Below, one piece after another: positions 27,924 through 36,139 of a stretch of DNA of 64,000 nucleotides (position 1 is its first letter; every line of letters starts with the position of its first letter). The position numbers and the translations under genes are program-made. This stretch comes from Roseovarius sp. (GTDB taxonomy: Bacteria > Pseudomonadota > Alphaproteobacteria > Rhodobacterales > Rhodobacteraceae). The DNA is taken from contig JARGOC010000017.1 of NCBI GenBank assembly GCA_029212365.1, positions 1 through 64,000 on the forward strand, read 5' to 3'. Under the pieces are notes generated by a model, which was not told the DNA's origin, did not search any database, and worked only from the letters and a program-made list of their open reading frames with translations.

Positions 27924-28717
27924 TAATAGATTTTACCTTCAGAAAGACCCCTCAACACCTTGAATGGTAAGGCTGTTTTGGGTGTTCTAGCGCCCTCGAT
28001 TCGATGGTATTCAAAACGGTCTGTGAACGCCAATCTGAGCAGTGTTCTGCGCAACGTGATGTCGCCACTTTCCCAGATTTTCCATGGGCTTGCGAGGAAT
28101 CGCATGGCGTGTTCTAGCCGCTCTTCGTAGCTATGCTGTTTTGGAGTGGTTTGGATCAGCCCATCTTGCAAAGATGCCTTGGATTTCTCGAACTGGCTGA
28201 TCTTTTCTTCGTAGGCTGTGATGACGCGGCTGTTCGTTGCATCAAGAATCCGCTCTAACAATTTATCAATTTGATCTTCGACCTCGGCAACTTGGCGCTT
28301 GGCTGAGAGGGCTGCATCTTTGCTCTGAGCAAGGCGGGCGTTCCATGTTTTGTGAAACATGGCATGCGCCAGTTTGAGTAGTGACCGTGATGGCTGGAGT
28401 GTTTTGACCACCTCGCCAAAATCGCCTTCCAGCTTATTGCGTGGAATGGATTTGCCGTAGCTGTCACAGGCTTTGGTTTGGCATAGATAATAGGCGTAGT
28501 GTTTGCGCTTTCCCTTCGCCCAAGCTGATCTGTAAGGCACACCACAATCAGCGCAGCAGACAAAACCACGCAGCGCAAAATCCTCGCCGATATCCTTACG
28601 GGCAGGGGCAAGCGAGGCACCTTTACGTCGCGGTTGAACCCTTTCGTAGGTCTCCATCGAGTTCAAGGAGGCATGTTGTCCCTTCACCCAATTTAGCCCG
28701 TAGGCTTCTGAACAGAG
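27887..28717 (-). pseudogene. large serine recombinase, N-terminally truncated (integrase remnant)
   Basis: The frame is open from just after a TAG at 28718-28720 down to a TAG at 27887-27889, about 276 codons. It reads EAYGLNWVKGQHASLNSMETYERVQ (end of the recombinase domain), then the zinc ribbon FVCCADCGVPYRS ... HYAYYLCQTKACDS, then a coiled coil (AALSAKRQVAEVEDQIDKLLERIL ... EEKISQFEKSKASLQ). The serine catalytic domain and the first half of the recombinase domain are absent, so it cannot act. The C-terminus GAGEGTRTPTP is encoded by the complement of tRNA-Leu, the classic sign of integration into a tRNA 3' end. Start and expression are doubtful. Confidence 0.85.
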
Positions 28718-28751
28718 CTAACCTAAATTAGCGGACTCGATGGGGAGCAGG

Positions 28752-28904
28752 TCACTCCCTGTCCCATGCGGCATGAAGTATTCGAGTCATAATAAGTAAG
28801 CCGATGGCAGTACCAAAATACTCTTCAATCGAAAATGCCAGATAGGCAGCTGTTGCGAATACAATCAGCCCGAGAATATCCAGCGGTTTGAATTTTTTTA
28901 GCAT
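28752..28904 (-). CDS. 50-residue membrane peptide
   Basis: An ATG at 28904, with AAGG eight bases upstream, opens a 50-codon frame: MLKKFKPLDILGLIVFATAA, YLAFSIEEYFGTAIGLLIMT, RILHAAWDRE. A lysine-rich start is followed by one or two hydrophobic segments (residues 9-25 and 30-43), so it should lie in the inner membrane. It resembles no family I know. It is inside the mobile element, between the recombinase remnant and the toxin-antitoxin pair, on the same strand as both. Coding is likely but unproven. Confidence 0.5.
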   Translation of the reverse strand: MLKKFKPLDILGLIVFATAAYLAFSIEEYFGTAIGLLIMTRILHAAWDRE

Positions 28905-29051
28905 AGACGTTGCCTTTTTCACCAAAGTCTGTCGTTTGGTTGAACCCTTTTGCGTCTACTTCTTCCGATAATCTGCGCTGACTCTCAAGGCCACCGCACA
29001 ATACCCATCAGAGTTGTTCAGGGTTAACATTTGGTTACCTTTGCATTCCGA

Positions 29052-29369
29052 TTAACCGTCGATCCGGTCAAGAATGGCTTTCCAGTTTTGCCGTGCGCCG
29101 AGTATGCGGATCACATCAAGCGTATCCGCATCAATCCGGTAGATGATCAGATGTGATCCGTTTGGATGAATCCGCACAGTTGGAGAAAATTCTGGGTATT
29201 CTCGCGCCATGGTTGGCATTGCGCACAGTGCGTTCATGCTTTCGCCCAGCCCATCAAGATAAGTGTCGGCTTGATCAGGCGACCACGTTTGAGCGCTGTA
29301 AAGCCAGATATCTTCCAGATCAGTTTGGGCTTGAGGCGTGAGCCGCAGGGGCAGCTCAGCTTTGGCCAT
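29052..29369 (-). CDS. parE: ParE/RelE-superfamily toxin
   Basis: 105 residues (MAKAELPLRLTPQAQTDLED). LRLTPQAQTDLEDIWLYSAQTWSPDQADTYLDGL is the first helical pair, and SHLIIYRIDADTLDVIRILGARQNWKAIL the beta-sheet end typical of ParE (gyrase poison). It overlaps the antitoxin gene by 14 bases, in the standard antitoxin-first order, so translation is coupled. It sits in the mobile element, where it would favour retention of the element. Whether the target is gyrase or the ribosome is inferred from the ParD type of partner. Confidence 0.9.
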   Translation of the reverse strand: MAKAELPLRLTPQAQTDLEDIWLYSAQTWSPDQADTYLDGLGESMNALCAMPTMAREYPEFSPTVRIHPNGSHLIIYRIDADTLDVIRILGARQNWKAILDRIDG

Positions 29370-29601
29370 GGCGCTGATGCATCCCAGCCTTGAAGGCTGT
29401 CATATCGAAAGGCTGCGCATCCCCGCTGGCAAGACCGTCGTCAATCGCGCGTTGCAGCGTGGCAATCGCATCTTGGCGATCCTGATCTTTGCGGATGAGG
29501 TGGCGCACATAATCGCTGGCATTGGCAAATGTGCCACTACCAGCCTGATCTTCCACCCAACTCTTCATCGGATCGGGAAGTGAAACATTCATCGTGGCCA
29601 T
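29356..29601 (-). CDS. parD: ParD-type antitoxin (ribbon-helix-helix)
   Basis: 81 residues from the ATG at 29601 (MATMNVSLPDPMKSWVEDQA). TMNVSLPDPMKSWVE is the DNA-binding ribbon, and TFANASDYVRHLIRKDQDRQDAIATL the helix pair of the CopG/ParD fold. The C-terminal tail QPFDMTAFKAGMHQR would wrap the toxin. A promoter with TTGACA and TATTCT 18 bp apart lies upstream, covered by three TTG-n-CAA sites where ParD may bind to repress its own operon. Confidence 0.92.
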   Translation of the reverse strand: MATMNVSLPDPMKSWVEDQAGSGTFANASDYVRHLIRKDQDRQDAIATLQRAIDDGLASGDAQPFDMTAFKAGMHQRHGQS

Positions 29602-29625
29602 GGGATTACCCTCTTTCATACGTTC

Positions 29626-29667
29626 AGAATACCGCACTTTGGCAATCTTTGTCAAATTTATTGGCAA
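29626..29667 (-). promoter_or_regulatory. parDE promoter with three operator-like half sites
   Basis: On the minus strand TTGACA (29655-29650) and TATTCT (29631-29626) are 18 bp apart. Plus-strand TTGGCAA, TTGTCAA and TTGGCAA begin at 29639, 29649 and 29661, spaced 10 and 12 bp, about one helical turn each. Regular spacing on one face of the DNA suits cooperative binding of a ribbon-helix-helix antitoxin. Confidence 0.6.
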
Positions 29668-29670
29668 AGC

Positions 29671-29752
29671 CTGTCATGCTCTTAAGGTGAGTATAATAAC
29701 GCGATAGCAACACGCGCTATCCACCCCAAATGGTTGTACGCCATTTGGGGTG
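29671..29752 (+). promoter_or_regulatory. promoter and double-hairpin leader of the 7-TM gene
   Basis: A perfect -10 box TATAAT (29692-29697) has a weak -35 candidate CTGTCA (29671-29676) 15 bp upstream. Starting near 29704, the transcript would fold twice: GATAGC (29703-29708) with GCTATC (29716-29721), and CACCCCAAATGG (29722-29733) with CCATTTGGGGTG (29741-29752), a perfect 12-bp stem. The second stem ends in the GTG that could start translation. No U tract follows, so it is not a plain terminator. Confidence 0.5.
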
Positions 29753-31108
29753 AGTGATATATTGTCTAGTAGAATGGAAGATACCTGGAAGACATTCACT
29801 GACACCTTCAATAATCGCGAGCTTGCGATTGGCATCTGGATGTCGTTGGGGTTTGTCGTATGCATGATGCATTCGAAAATTCGCCCATCTTTGTGGGGCG
29901 TTTTCGCATCATTATTGAATCGAAAGCTATTGGTTCTCTTTGGTGTGTTTGCTTTGAATGTTGCCGCGTTGTGCATCATCTACCAAGCCTTCGGGCTTTG
30001 GACGCGAGAGCAGCTCCCAGCCACGGTTCTATGGTATTTCTTGTCTGGCTGCGCACTTCTTGCCAGAGCGCTATCTGCGAAAGAGGATGAAGGCTACTTT
30101 CGGAAGCTTATACGCGATAGCATCGGCGTAGCCCTCTTGTTTGAGTTCATTGTTGTGGCTTACTCGTTCAGCCTTTTGACTGAACTGGTGCTTTTCCCAC
30201 TTTTGTTCTTGCTGGGTGGTACATTGGTGATCGCCGAAACAGATGAAAAATACGCTCAGGTCAAGACACTCCTGCAATGGTGTTTAACGCTGTTTTTGTT
30301 GGCTTTTCTCTGGCAATCGATGTCGGGTATATGGAGTAATTGGGATGCGTTTTATACAACCACAACCGCACGGAATTTCATTTTGCCTGTGCTTTTGACC
30401 ATCGGCTCAATCCCATGCTTTTATGCTTGGTATTGCTATTCGCATATTGAACAGGCGCGTATCCAAATTGACTTCAAGTCGTTCCAATCGGATGAGTTGA
30501 AGCAATATGCGAGGAAACGCTTTTTGCTCATTTTTATGGCACGTCCGTGGCTTCTACGACGGGCTATTCGACAGTTCCATTCTATGCCAGCGAGAGAAAA
30601 TGACGATGTAGATCAGATCATTCTGGATATTTACAAATATGAACGCGAAGCAGAAAACCCACCCGATGTTAATCCACGCGATGGTTGGAGCCCTTATTTG
30701 GCCAGAGAGTTTTTGACAGAGTTCGGGCTTCGAACAAATGACTACCACAGTGGTTTCGAAGGTGAGTGGTGGGCAAGCTCCGACTATGCTGATCTTGATG
30801 ATTACATTCTCCCAAACAATGCCGCCTTCTACTTGGAGGGAACTGAAGACGCTGTCACGAAGCTTAAGCTAACGGGAAAATTCAGGGACGAATTCGACAG
30901 CACAGAGGCCATCGCTCAGCTTAGAGTAATTGCCGTAGGACTCTTTGAGAAGGCTGGCCTAGATGAACCCAGCGACATTCAAGAACTTATCCCCTCATCT
31001 GAGCCGTTTCGAGTACGGTCACAGCAGCACGACACACAAATAGACGCGTGGTTAGAACGCTATCCAAGCGGCACTGGATTTGAGATTTTTCTGACGCTAG
31101 CTCGATAG
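29750..31108 (+). CDS. 7-TM membrane protein of unknown function in the mobile element
   Basis: 452 residues from GTG 29750, or 444 from ATG 29774 (MEDTWKTFTDTFNNRELAIG), which I find slightly more likely because the GTG is inside a hairpin stem. About seven hydrophobic segments fill residues 25-240 (such as ELAIGIWMSLGFVVCMM, LLVLFGVFALNVAALCII, FILPVLLTIGSIPCFYAWY). A soluble C-terminal part of about 210 residues follows, acidic and Trp/Tyr-rich. The AETDEKY between segments is notable. I recall widespread unnamed bacterial membrane proteins with the same opening (REIA..IW...RKS) and the same AETDEKY. Codon use is more A+T-rich than in the surrounding chromosome. As cargo of a mobilizable element, a defence or fitness role is a guess. 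Confidence 0.75.
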   Translation: MSDILSSRMEDTWKTFTDTFNNRELAIGIWMSLGFVVCMMHSKIRPSLWGVFASLLNRKLLVLFGVFALNVAALCIIYQAFGLWTREQLPATVLWYFLSGCALLARALSAKEDEGYFRKLIRDSIGVALLFEFIVVAYSFSLLTELVLFPLLFLLGGTLVIAETDEKYAQVKTLLQWCLTLFLLAFLWQSMSGIWSNWDAFYTTTTARNFILPVLLTIGSIPCFYAWYCYSHIEQARIQIDFKSFQSDELKQYARKRFLLIFMARPWLLRRAIRQFHSMPARENDDVDQIILDIYKYEREAENPPDVNPRDGWSPYLAREFLTEFGLRTNDYHSGFEGEWWASSDYADLDDYILPNNAAFYLEGTEDAVTKLKLTGKFRDEFDSTEAIAQLRVIAVGLFEKAGLDEPSDIQELIPSSEPFRVRSQQHDTQIDAWLERYPSGTGFEIFLTLAR

Positions 31109-32374
31109 ATCGATACCGCGATTGCGGCGATGCGTTTGATCCTTAGAATGCAGATTAGTTTGATCCAACCGTCGCAATGATGCGGCAACCTCACGGGCAA
31201 GGATTTTACGATCTTCTCTCTGTTTTGAGCGCAGGGCAGCAAACCGTTCCTGCAGCGCCCGCCGATCTCGCATTTGAGCAGCGATCAGACCATCGCGTTG
31301 CGCTTGATCGCGTTTGTTGCATTCTAATGCTTCACGGATGTTACTGTCTTCGATGGTTTTACGTTTTCCTCTGAACCAATCAAACACACCGCGTAGCCCC
31401 TTAGAGAAGCGATCTTGTCGAACCTTGGCCTCTTGTACCCAGCGTTTGGTTTGGCCTTGTTGGAGGCTTTGGCGCTCTAAGCGATGAACTCGTACCAGCG
31501 CATCTCGATCCGCATAGATCGGCGAGAGTTGATCGTCATGACGTGCTTTTACCTGTCCGATATAACTGCGCATCTGATCAGAGATTGTTCTGCGAAGAGA
31601 GATGCGGGTGTCTTCGACGCAGGGCAGATGTTCAGGTGATCCAAGTTTGGCTTTGACCTCTTTCGTACTCACGCCCGTCCACTTGGACAGTGAGTAGATA
31701 TTCCCCTCATAATCCAGCGCGACAAAGCCACGTCGATCTCCCTTGGCAAGGACATAGCCTCGATCCTCCAAAGCATGTTGCAAGCCCTTGAGACTGTCTG
31801 AGCGTTCCCATGCCTGCCTAAATACCTGTTTGATCTCACGCGGATCAATGCCCTGACGTTTGGCTTGTTGCCATTCCGCCAAGGTGAAGTTGAGGGGGTT
31901 CTTATTGCCGTATGTTGCCAACCCATCGGGGAGTGGCCAACCATGATCCAAGTACAACTGACGCGACATATCCCGCTGCTTCAATTTGAAGTGGGGGAGG
32001 TTGATGGCTTTCATCTCATCCACGTCAATGCGTGACCACACCACATGCGCATGGCGACGGCCTTCTTTTTCATGGAATACAATCGCGCGGGGTTGGTTCG
32101 GTAGACCAAGTTTCTCTTCGATGCGATCCGCCGCGTCAAAGAATGCCTGTTCAGACACATCATGATCCGCAGGGGGATTGAGGCTGACCGAAAAGAGATA
32201 TTGCTTGCATTGGGTTGCTTTGGAGATGGCGTAGGATTCCGATAAAGCGCCATGCAAATCACCCGCAACAAAGCCTCTTACTTGTGCGAGCGTGACGTGA
32301 TCATTGTCACGATCATTCATTAGGTGATCTGACAATGCCGAAGCGCCAGAGCGTTGTGAGGCCACAATGATCAT
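31097..32374 (-). CDS. relaxase/mobilization nuclease (MobQ/VirD2-like)
   Basis: 425 residues from the ATG at 32374, whose ATGA overlaps the mobC stop. The N-terminal 200 residues hold a relaxase core: MIIVASQRSGASALSDHLMN with a probable early active region, QYLFSVSLNPP, and the metal-binding motif HEKEGRRHAHVVWSRID with the HxHxxW triad. A long basic, helical C-terminal part follows (RLERQSLQQGQTKRWVQEAKVR, REVAASLRRLDQTN). A relaxase nicks oriT and leads the strand through a helper conjugation channel; no such channel is encoded here, so the element can only be mobilized. The gene overlaps the convergent 7-TM gene by 12 bases. Confidence 0.88.
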   Translation of the reverse strand: MIIVASQRSGASALSDHLMNDRDNDHVTLAQVRGFVAGDLHGALSESYAISKATQCKQYLFSVSLNPPADHDVSEQAFFDAADRIEEKLGLPNQPRAIVFHEKEGRRHAHVVWSRIDVDEMKAINLPHFKLKQRDMSRQLYLDHGWPLPDGLATYGNKNPLNFTLAEWQQAKRQGIDPREIKQVFRQAWERSDSLKGLQHALEDRGYVLAKGDRRGFVALDYEGNIYSLSKWTGVSTKEVKAKLGSPEHLPCVEDTRISLRRTISDQMRSYIGQVKARHDDQLSPIYADRDALVRVHRLERQSLQQGQTKRWVQEAKVRQDRFSKGLRGVFDWFRGKRKTIEDSNIREALECNKRDQAQRDGLIAAQMRDRRALQERFAALRSKQREDRKILAREVAASLRRLDQTNLHSKDQTHRRNRGIDLSS

Positions 32375-32727
32375 GACTTGATCCCCAGAGCTTCGATCAA
32401 GGTAGCCCGCATCCAAGCCACCTCTGCGATGGCTTCACACAAATCCTTTTCCAGCGCATCATCCAAGACAAGCGTGCCTTGATTGAGGTGTTTAGCGATC
32501 TGATTCAGATTGTTCGCGGTGCGCGATTGCCCCAGCCGAGCCAATATCTCAGCCAACAGCCTTTGCTCGGCAACAGGTGGCTTGCGCCTTTTGCGATAAG
32601 TTGGAGCCTTATCCGCGAAAACCACGGACTTGACGTAGGACGCCAAGGGCATTGATCCGGCCTGCGTCTCCAGCCGTTGGCGTTCATCTTCACTCAATCG
32701 CAATGAAAACGGGGCAGGGCGGCTCAT
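32371..32727 (-). CDS. mobC: MobC-like relaxosome accessory protein
   Basis: 118 residues (MSRPAPFSLRLSEDERQRLE). An N-terminal ribbon-helix-helix-like stretch (FSLRLSEDERQRLETQAGSM, PLASYVKSVVF) is followed by RKRRKPPVAEQRLLAEILARLGQSRTANNLNQIAKHLNQG, the classical MobC signature with the NLNQIAKHLN segment. MobC binds oriT and helps the relaxase open the nick site. It overlaps both neighbours by four bases (ATGA), so the three genes form one translationally coupled operon. Confidence 0.9.
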   Translation of the reverse strand: MSRPAPFSLRLSEDERQRLETQAGSMPLASYVKSVVFADKAPTYRKRRKPPVAEQRLLAEILARLGQSRTANNLNQIAKHLNQGTLVLDDALEKDLCEAIAEVAWMRATLIEALGIKS

Positions 32728-33107
32728 AGCTTTGGCCCCCGCACAGATCGAAATGAGATGGTGGGTGAGTCCACATCGGATGCACCCGATGCCTCTACAT
32801 CATCCACATCTTTATCCTGTTCCTCAAACGTCAAAAGCTTGTGGACAATCACAGGATCAGACTTGAGAACCAACTCCCAATCCTGCAATTCTTGAAACAG
32901 AAGCTCAGGATCAATGTGTTCTATATCGCTAGAGGCCTGCGCACCATTTTTGATCTGCCTACCGCCTTTGATCACTTGAGTCCGGTTTGTTCTTTCACTT
33001 GCACCACTGCTCATGTCTCCATCAGTTTTGTTGCTCGCTCTCTTGCCGCGAGTCTGACGCTTTGCACTCAATTTCGCATATTCACATTCCGTTTGTGTTC
33101 TGTTCAT
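32724..33107 (-). CDS. hypothetical protein, first gene of the mobilization operon
   Basis: 127 residues (MNRTQTECEYAKLSAKRQTR). The first 50 residues are basic and polar (KLSAKRQTRGKRASNKTDGD), the middle is an acidic helix (IDPELLFQELQDWELVLKSD), and the end is an Asp-rich linker. There is no signal or membrane segment. It resembles no family I can name. Its stop overlaps the mobC start (ATGA), so a role in conjugative transfer is likely from position only. Confidence 0.65.
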   Translation of the reverse strand: MNRTQTECEYAKLSAKRQTRGKRASNKTDGDMSSGASERTNRTQVIKGGRQIKNGAQASSDIEHIDPELLFQELQDWELVLKSDPVIVHKLLTFEEQDKDVDDVEASGASDVDSPTISFRSVRGPKL

Positions 33108-33148
33108 GGCGCGGTTGTGCGTATCATTATGCGTCTGTCGGTCTGTCC

Positions 33149-33175
33149 GGAGTCGATGTTTCGACTCCCGTCACC
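33149..33175. other. hairpin and candidate right end of the tRNA-Leu element
   Basis: GGAGTCGA (33149-33156), loop TGTT, TCGACTCC (33161-33168) is a perfect 8-bp stem. The part TTCGACTCCCGTCACC (33160-33175) matches the tRNA-Leu 3' part TTCGAGTCCCTTCACC (27901-27916) in 14 of 16 bases. It lies between the mobilization operon and glnE, where the core chromosome resumes. It could be a decayed attR. The match is also what any T-loop-like sequence would give, so I hold it loosely. Confidence 0.3.
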
Positions 33176-33342
33176 GGGGCGCGCGGGGCAGGTGGCAGAT
33201 GAGGCGATCTTTGTCAGATATTTGTGGCAACGCGACGGGGATAGCCGGCTTGACCCAAATTGCCAGGACACACTGATCCGTGACCGGGCAGTGCCTTGAT
33301 CATCTGATTGACGCGCGCGCCCTCACGCCGCATCTTGCACCT

Positions 33343-36138
33343 ATGAAATTTGCCCCCCGGATCACCCGATTGCCGCGCGCCTATGACCCCTTGCAAGGGG
33401 CTGAGGCGCTGGCGTTGATGCCCGAGGTAAGCGGTGACCTCGCCGATCTGGTGGCAGGTGCGGCTGGGTGCAGCCCTTACCTCAAACAACTGATGGACAA
33501 AGAACACAGCTGGCTGGTGCCTGTGTTTGATGACCCCGAGGCCGGGATCTCTGCCGAATTTAACCGCCTGCGCGACGTCAAACCTGATGATCTGGCGGAT
33601 GAATTGCGCCGGGGAAAGCGGCGTGTTGCCTTGCTGGCGGGGCTGGCTGATCTGGCGGGTGTCTGGCCATTGGCTCAAGTGACCAAGACACTGACCGATC
33701 TTGCTGATCTGGCCTGCACTTTGGCCCTGCGCGCCACTGTGGGCACAGAAATACGGCGCGGTAAACTGCCCGGTATGGGCGAAGATGATATCGCAACCGC
33801 GGGCGGCATGGTCATCCTTGCTATGGGCAAGATGGGCGCGGGTGAGCTGAACTACAGCTCGGACATTGATTTGATTTGCCTGTTTGATGAAACCCGGTTT
33901 GAGCCCGACGCGTATCACGAGGCCCGCGCCAGTTTTGTCCGGGCCACGCGGCGTATGTCGGCCATGCTGAATGATCGAACCGCCGAGGGCTATGTATTTC
34001 GCACGGATTTACGATTGCGCCCTGACCCGCAGGTGACGCCGGTGTGCATGGCGATGGCAGGGGCCGAAGCCTATTACGAAAGCCTGGGGCGCACATGGGA
34101 ACGTGCCGCCTATATCAAGGCCCGCCCATGTGCCGGTGATTTGCAGGCGGGTCAGCGGTTTCTGGATGATCTCAAGCCGTTTGTCTGGCGCAAACATCTG
34201 GATTTTGCCGCCATCGAAGATGCTCACAACATGCGCCTTCGCATCCGCGAACATAAGGGGCTAGGCGGCGCGCTGACCTTGCCTGGCCACAATATGAAAC
34301 TGGGCCGGGGGGGCATCCGCGAGATCGAGTTCTTCACCCAGACACGCCAGATCATTGCCGGTGGCCGTGACCCTGATTTGCGGGTGCGCGGCACAGTTGA
34401 GGGGCTGGCCGTGCTGGCGCGCAAAGACTGGGTGCCCACGGAAGTCGCCGAAAACCTGACATCGCATTACCAGTTTCACCGCGAGGTGGAACATCGCCTG
34501 CAAATGCTGCGCGATGCGCAGACCCATGAATTGCCCGGCTCAAAGGAAGAGTTCGCGCGCCTCGCGGCCTTTATGGGCCGTGATCTGGGGGAACTTGAAG
34601 CGGAATTGCTGAAGCGTCTGAGCGATGTGCATTGCCTGATCGAGCAATTCTTCTCACCCGAGGATGGGGACACATCCGAGGCGGACCCCGAGATCAACGC
34701 CCAACTTGACAGCGAGGTCATCGCCCGGTGGCCGAGTTACGCGGCTCTGCGGTCCGCCCGTAGCGTCGAAATTTTTCGCCGGTTGCGCCCAGACATCCTG
34801 TCACGCCTGGCAAATACCGCCCATCCCAACGAAGCGTTGTTGGCCTTTGACGGGTTTCTGGCCGGGTTGCCCGCCGGGGTGCAGGTGTTCTCCATGTTTG
34901 AGGCCAACCCGCATCTGATTGATCTGATGGTGGATATCGCGGGCACCGCGCCTGAGTTGGCAAGCTATCTGTCGCGTCATGCGGGGGTTTTTGACGCGGT
35001 GATCGCTGGCGCGTTCTTTGCCGATTGGCCCGGACAAGAGGCCTTGCAGGACGATCTGAGTGCGGCCCTCAGTGCCGAGGATGATTATGAGCAAAAGCTG
35101 ATCACCGCGCGGCGCTGGCGCAATGAATGGCATTTCCGAATTGGGGTGCATCATTTGCGTGGATTGATATCGCCTGTTGATGCCGGTCATCAATACGCCG
35201 ATCTGGCGGGCGCCGTTTTGGGCGCGCTCTGGCCCGAGGTGGTGGCGCAGTTTTGCGCCAAGCACGGCAAAGCACCGGGGCGCGGCGCTGTTGTTTTGGC
35301 GATGGGATCACTTGGCGCCAACCGGCTGAATGCCCGCTCTGACCTCGACCTGATCGTCATTTATGATGCACAGGGGTCTGAAGGATCCGAAGGGCGCAAA
35401 CCTCTGGCCACACGGGCCTATTTTGCCCGCCTTACCCAGGCCATGATCACGGCCTTGACCGCGCAGATGGCCGATGGGCGGCTATATGAAGTGGACATGA
35501 GGCTGCGCCCCTCTGGCAATCAGGGCCCGGTGGCGACAAGTTGGCAATCTTTTCGCAACTACCAGGAGGGCGAAGCCTGGGTGTGGGAACATCTGGCGCT
35601 GACCCGTGCCCGCACCGTAGCCGGTGATGCGAGCCTTGCAGCTGATATCGAAGCGTTTCGAACGAGCCTTTTGCGCCAACCTCATGATGCAGCCGCCATT
35701 CTGGCCGATGTGAAAGACATGCGCGCGCGATTGAATGCCGCCAAACCCCCCGAAGGCCCGCTGGATGCCCGACGTGGCCCCGGCCATTTGCAGGAAATTG
35801 AACTGCTGGCTCAATCGGGGAGCCTGATGTCAGGGGCCACGTCGCAGGATGTGCTGGCCGGATTGGACGCCGCTTGCCAGATGGGCTGGCTGTCATCTGC
35901 CCAAAAAGAAACATTGCTGCGCGCCTATGACTTGTGTTGGAAAACCCTGCAATGCTCACGGCTTTTGGGCGCGCGCCCGCTTGATGCGTCGCAACTGGGC
36001 GGGGGTGGGGCGGCTTTCCTCTTGCGGGAAACCGAATTTGACAGCATCACTGATCTGCAAACCGGGCTGGAACAGGCCACAGCAGAGGCCGCGATCGTGA
36101 TTGCCTCTGCGCTGTCCACCCCGCCAAAGGAGACCTGA
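33343..36138 (+). CDS. glnE: bifunctional glutamine synthetase adenylyltransferase/deadenylase
   Basis: 931 residues from the ATG at 33343 (MKFAPRITRLPRAYDP); an ATG-lacking extension to 33280 is unlikely. GlnE adds AMP to Tyr397 of glutamine synthetase or removes it, following P-II and glutamine. Both nucleotidyltransferase domains are intact: N-terminal (deadenylase) AMGKMGAGELNYSSDIDLI and C-terminal (adenylylase) AMGSLGANRLNARSDLDLI, each with the paired Asp. The DLRLRP / MRLRPSGNQGP blocks follow each. The regulated protein is encoded at 23461 and its sensor at 24896. The mobile element ends just upstream, so the native promoter region may have been altered. Confidence 0.97.
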   Translation: MKFAPRITRLPRAYDPLQGAEALALMPEVSGDLADLVAGAAGCSPYLKQLMDKEHSWLVPVFDDPEAGISAEFNRLRDVKPDDLADELRRGKRRVALLAGLADLAGVWPLAQVTKTLTDLADLACTLALRATVGTEIRRGKLPGMGEDDIATAGGMVILAMGKMGAGELNYSSDIDLICLFDETRFEPDAYHEARASFVRATRRMSAMLNDRTAEGYVFRTDLRLRPDPQVTPVCMAMAGAEAYYESLGRTWERAAYIKARPCAGDLQAGQRFLDDLKPFVWRKHLDFAAIEDAHNMRLRIREHKGLGGALTLPGHNMKLGRGGIREIEFFTQTRQIIAGGRDPDLRVRGTVEGLAVLARKDWVPTEVAENLTSHYQFHREVEHRLQMLRDAQTHELPGSKEEFARLAAFMGRDLGELEAELLKRLSDVHCLIEQFFSPEDGDTSEADPEINAQLDSEVIARWPSYAALRSARSVEIFRRLRPDILSRLANTAHPNEALLAFDGFLAGLPAGVQVFSMFEANPHLIDLMVDIAGTAPELASYLSRHAGVFDAVIAGAFFADWPGQEALQDDLSAALSAEDDYEQKLITARRWRNEWHFRIGVHHLRGLISPVDAGHQYADLAGAVLGALWPEVVAQFCAKHGKAPGRGAVVLAMGSLGANRLNARSDLDLIVIYDAQGSEGSEGRKPLATRAYFARLTQAMITALTAQMADGRLYEVDMRLRPSGNQGPVATSWQSFRNYQEGEAWVWEHLALTRARTVAGDASLAADIEAFRTSLLRQPHDAAAILADVKDMRARLNAAKPPEGPLDARRGPGHLQEIELLAQSGSLMSGATSQDVLAGLDAACQMGWLSSAQKETLLRAYDLCWKTLQCSRLLGARPLDASQLGGGGAAFLLRETEFDSITDLQTGLEQATAEAAIVIASALSTPPKET

Positions 36139-36139
36139 G

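Noticed and set aside
33149..33175. A second, partial tRNA gene at the right end of the element
   Set aside because: Only a T-loop-like stretch is present; no acceptor, D or anticodon arms can be built around it.
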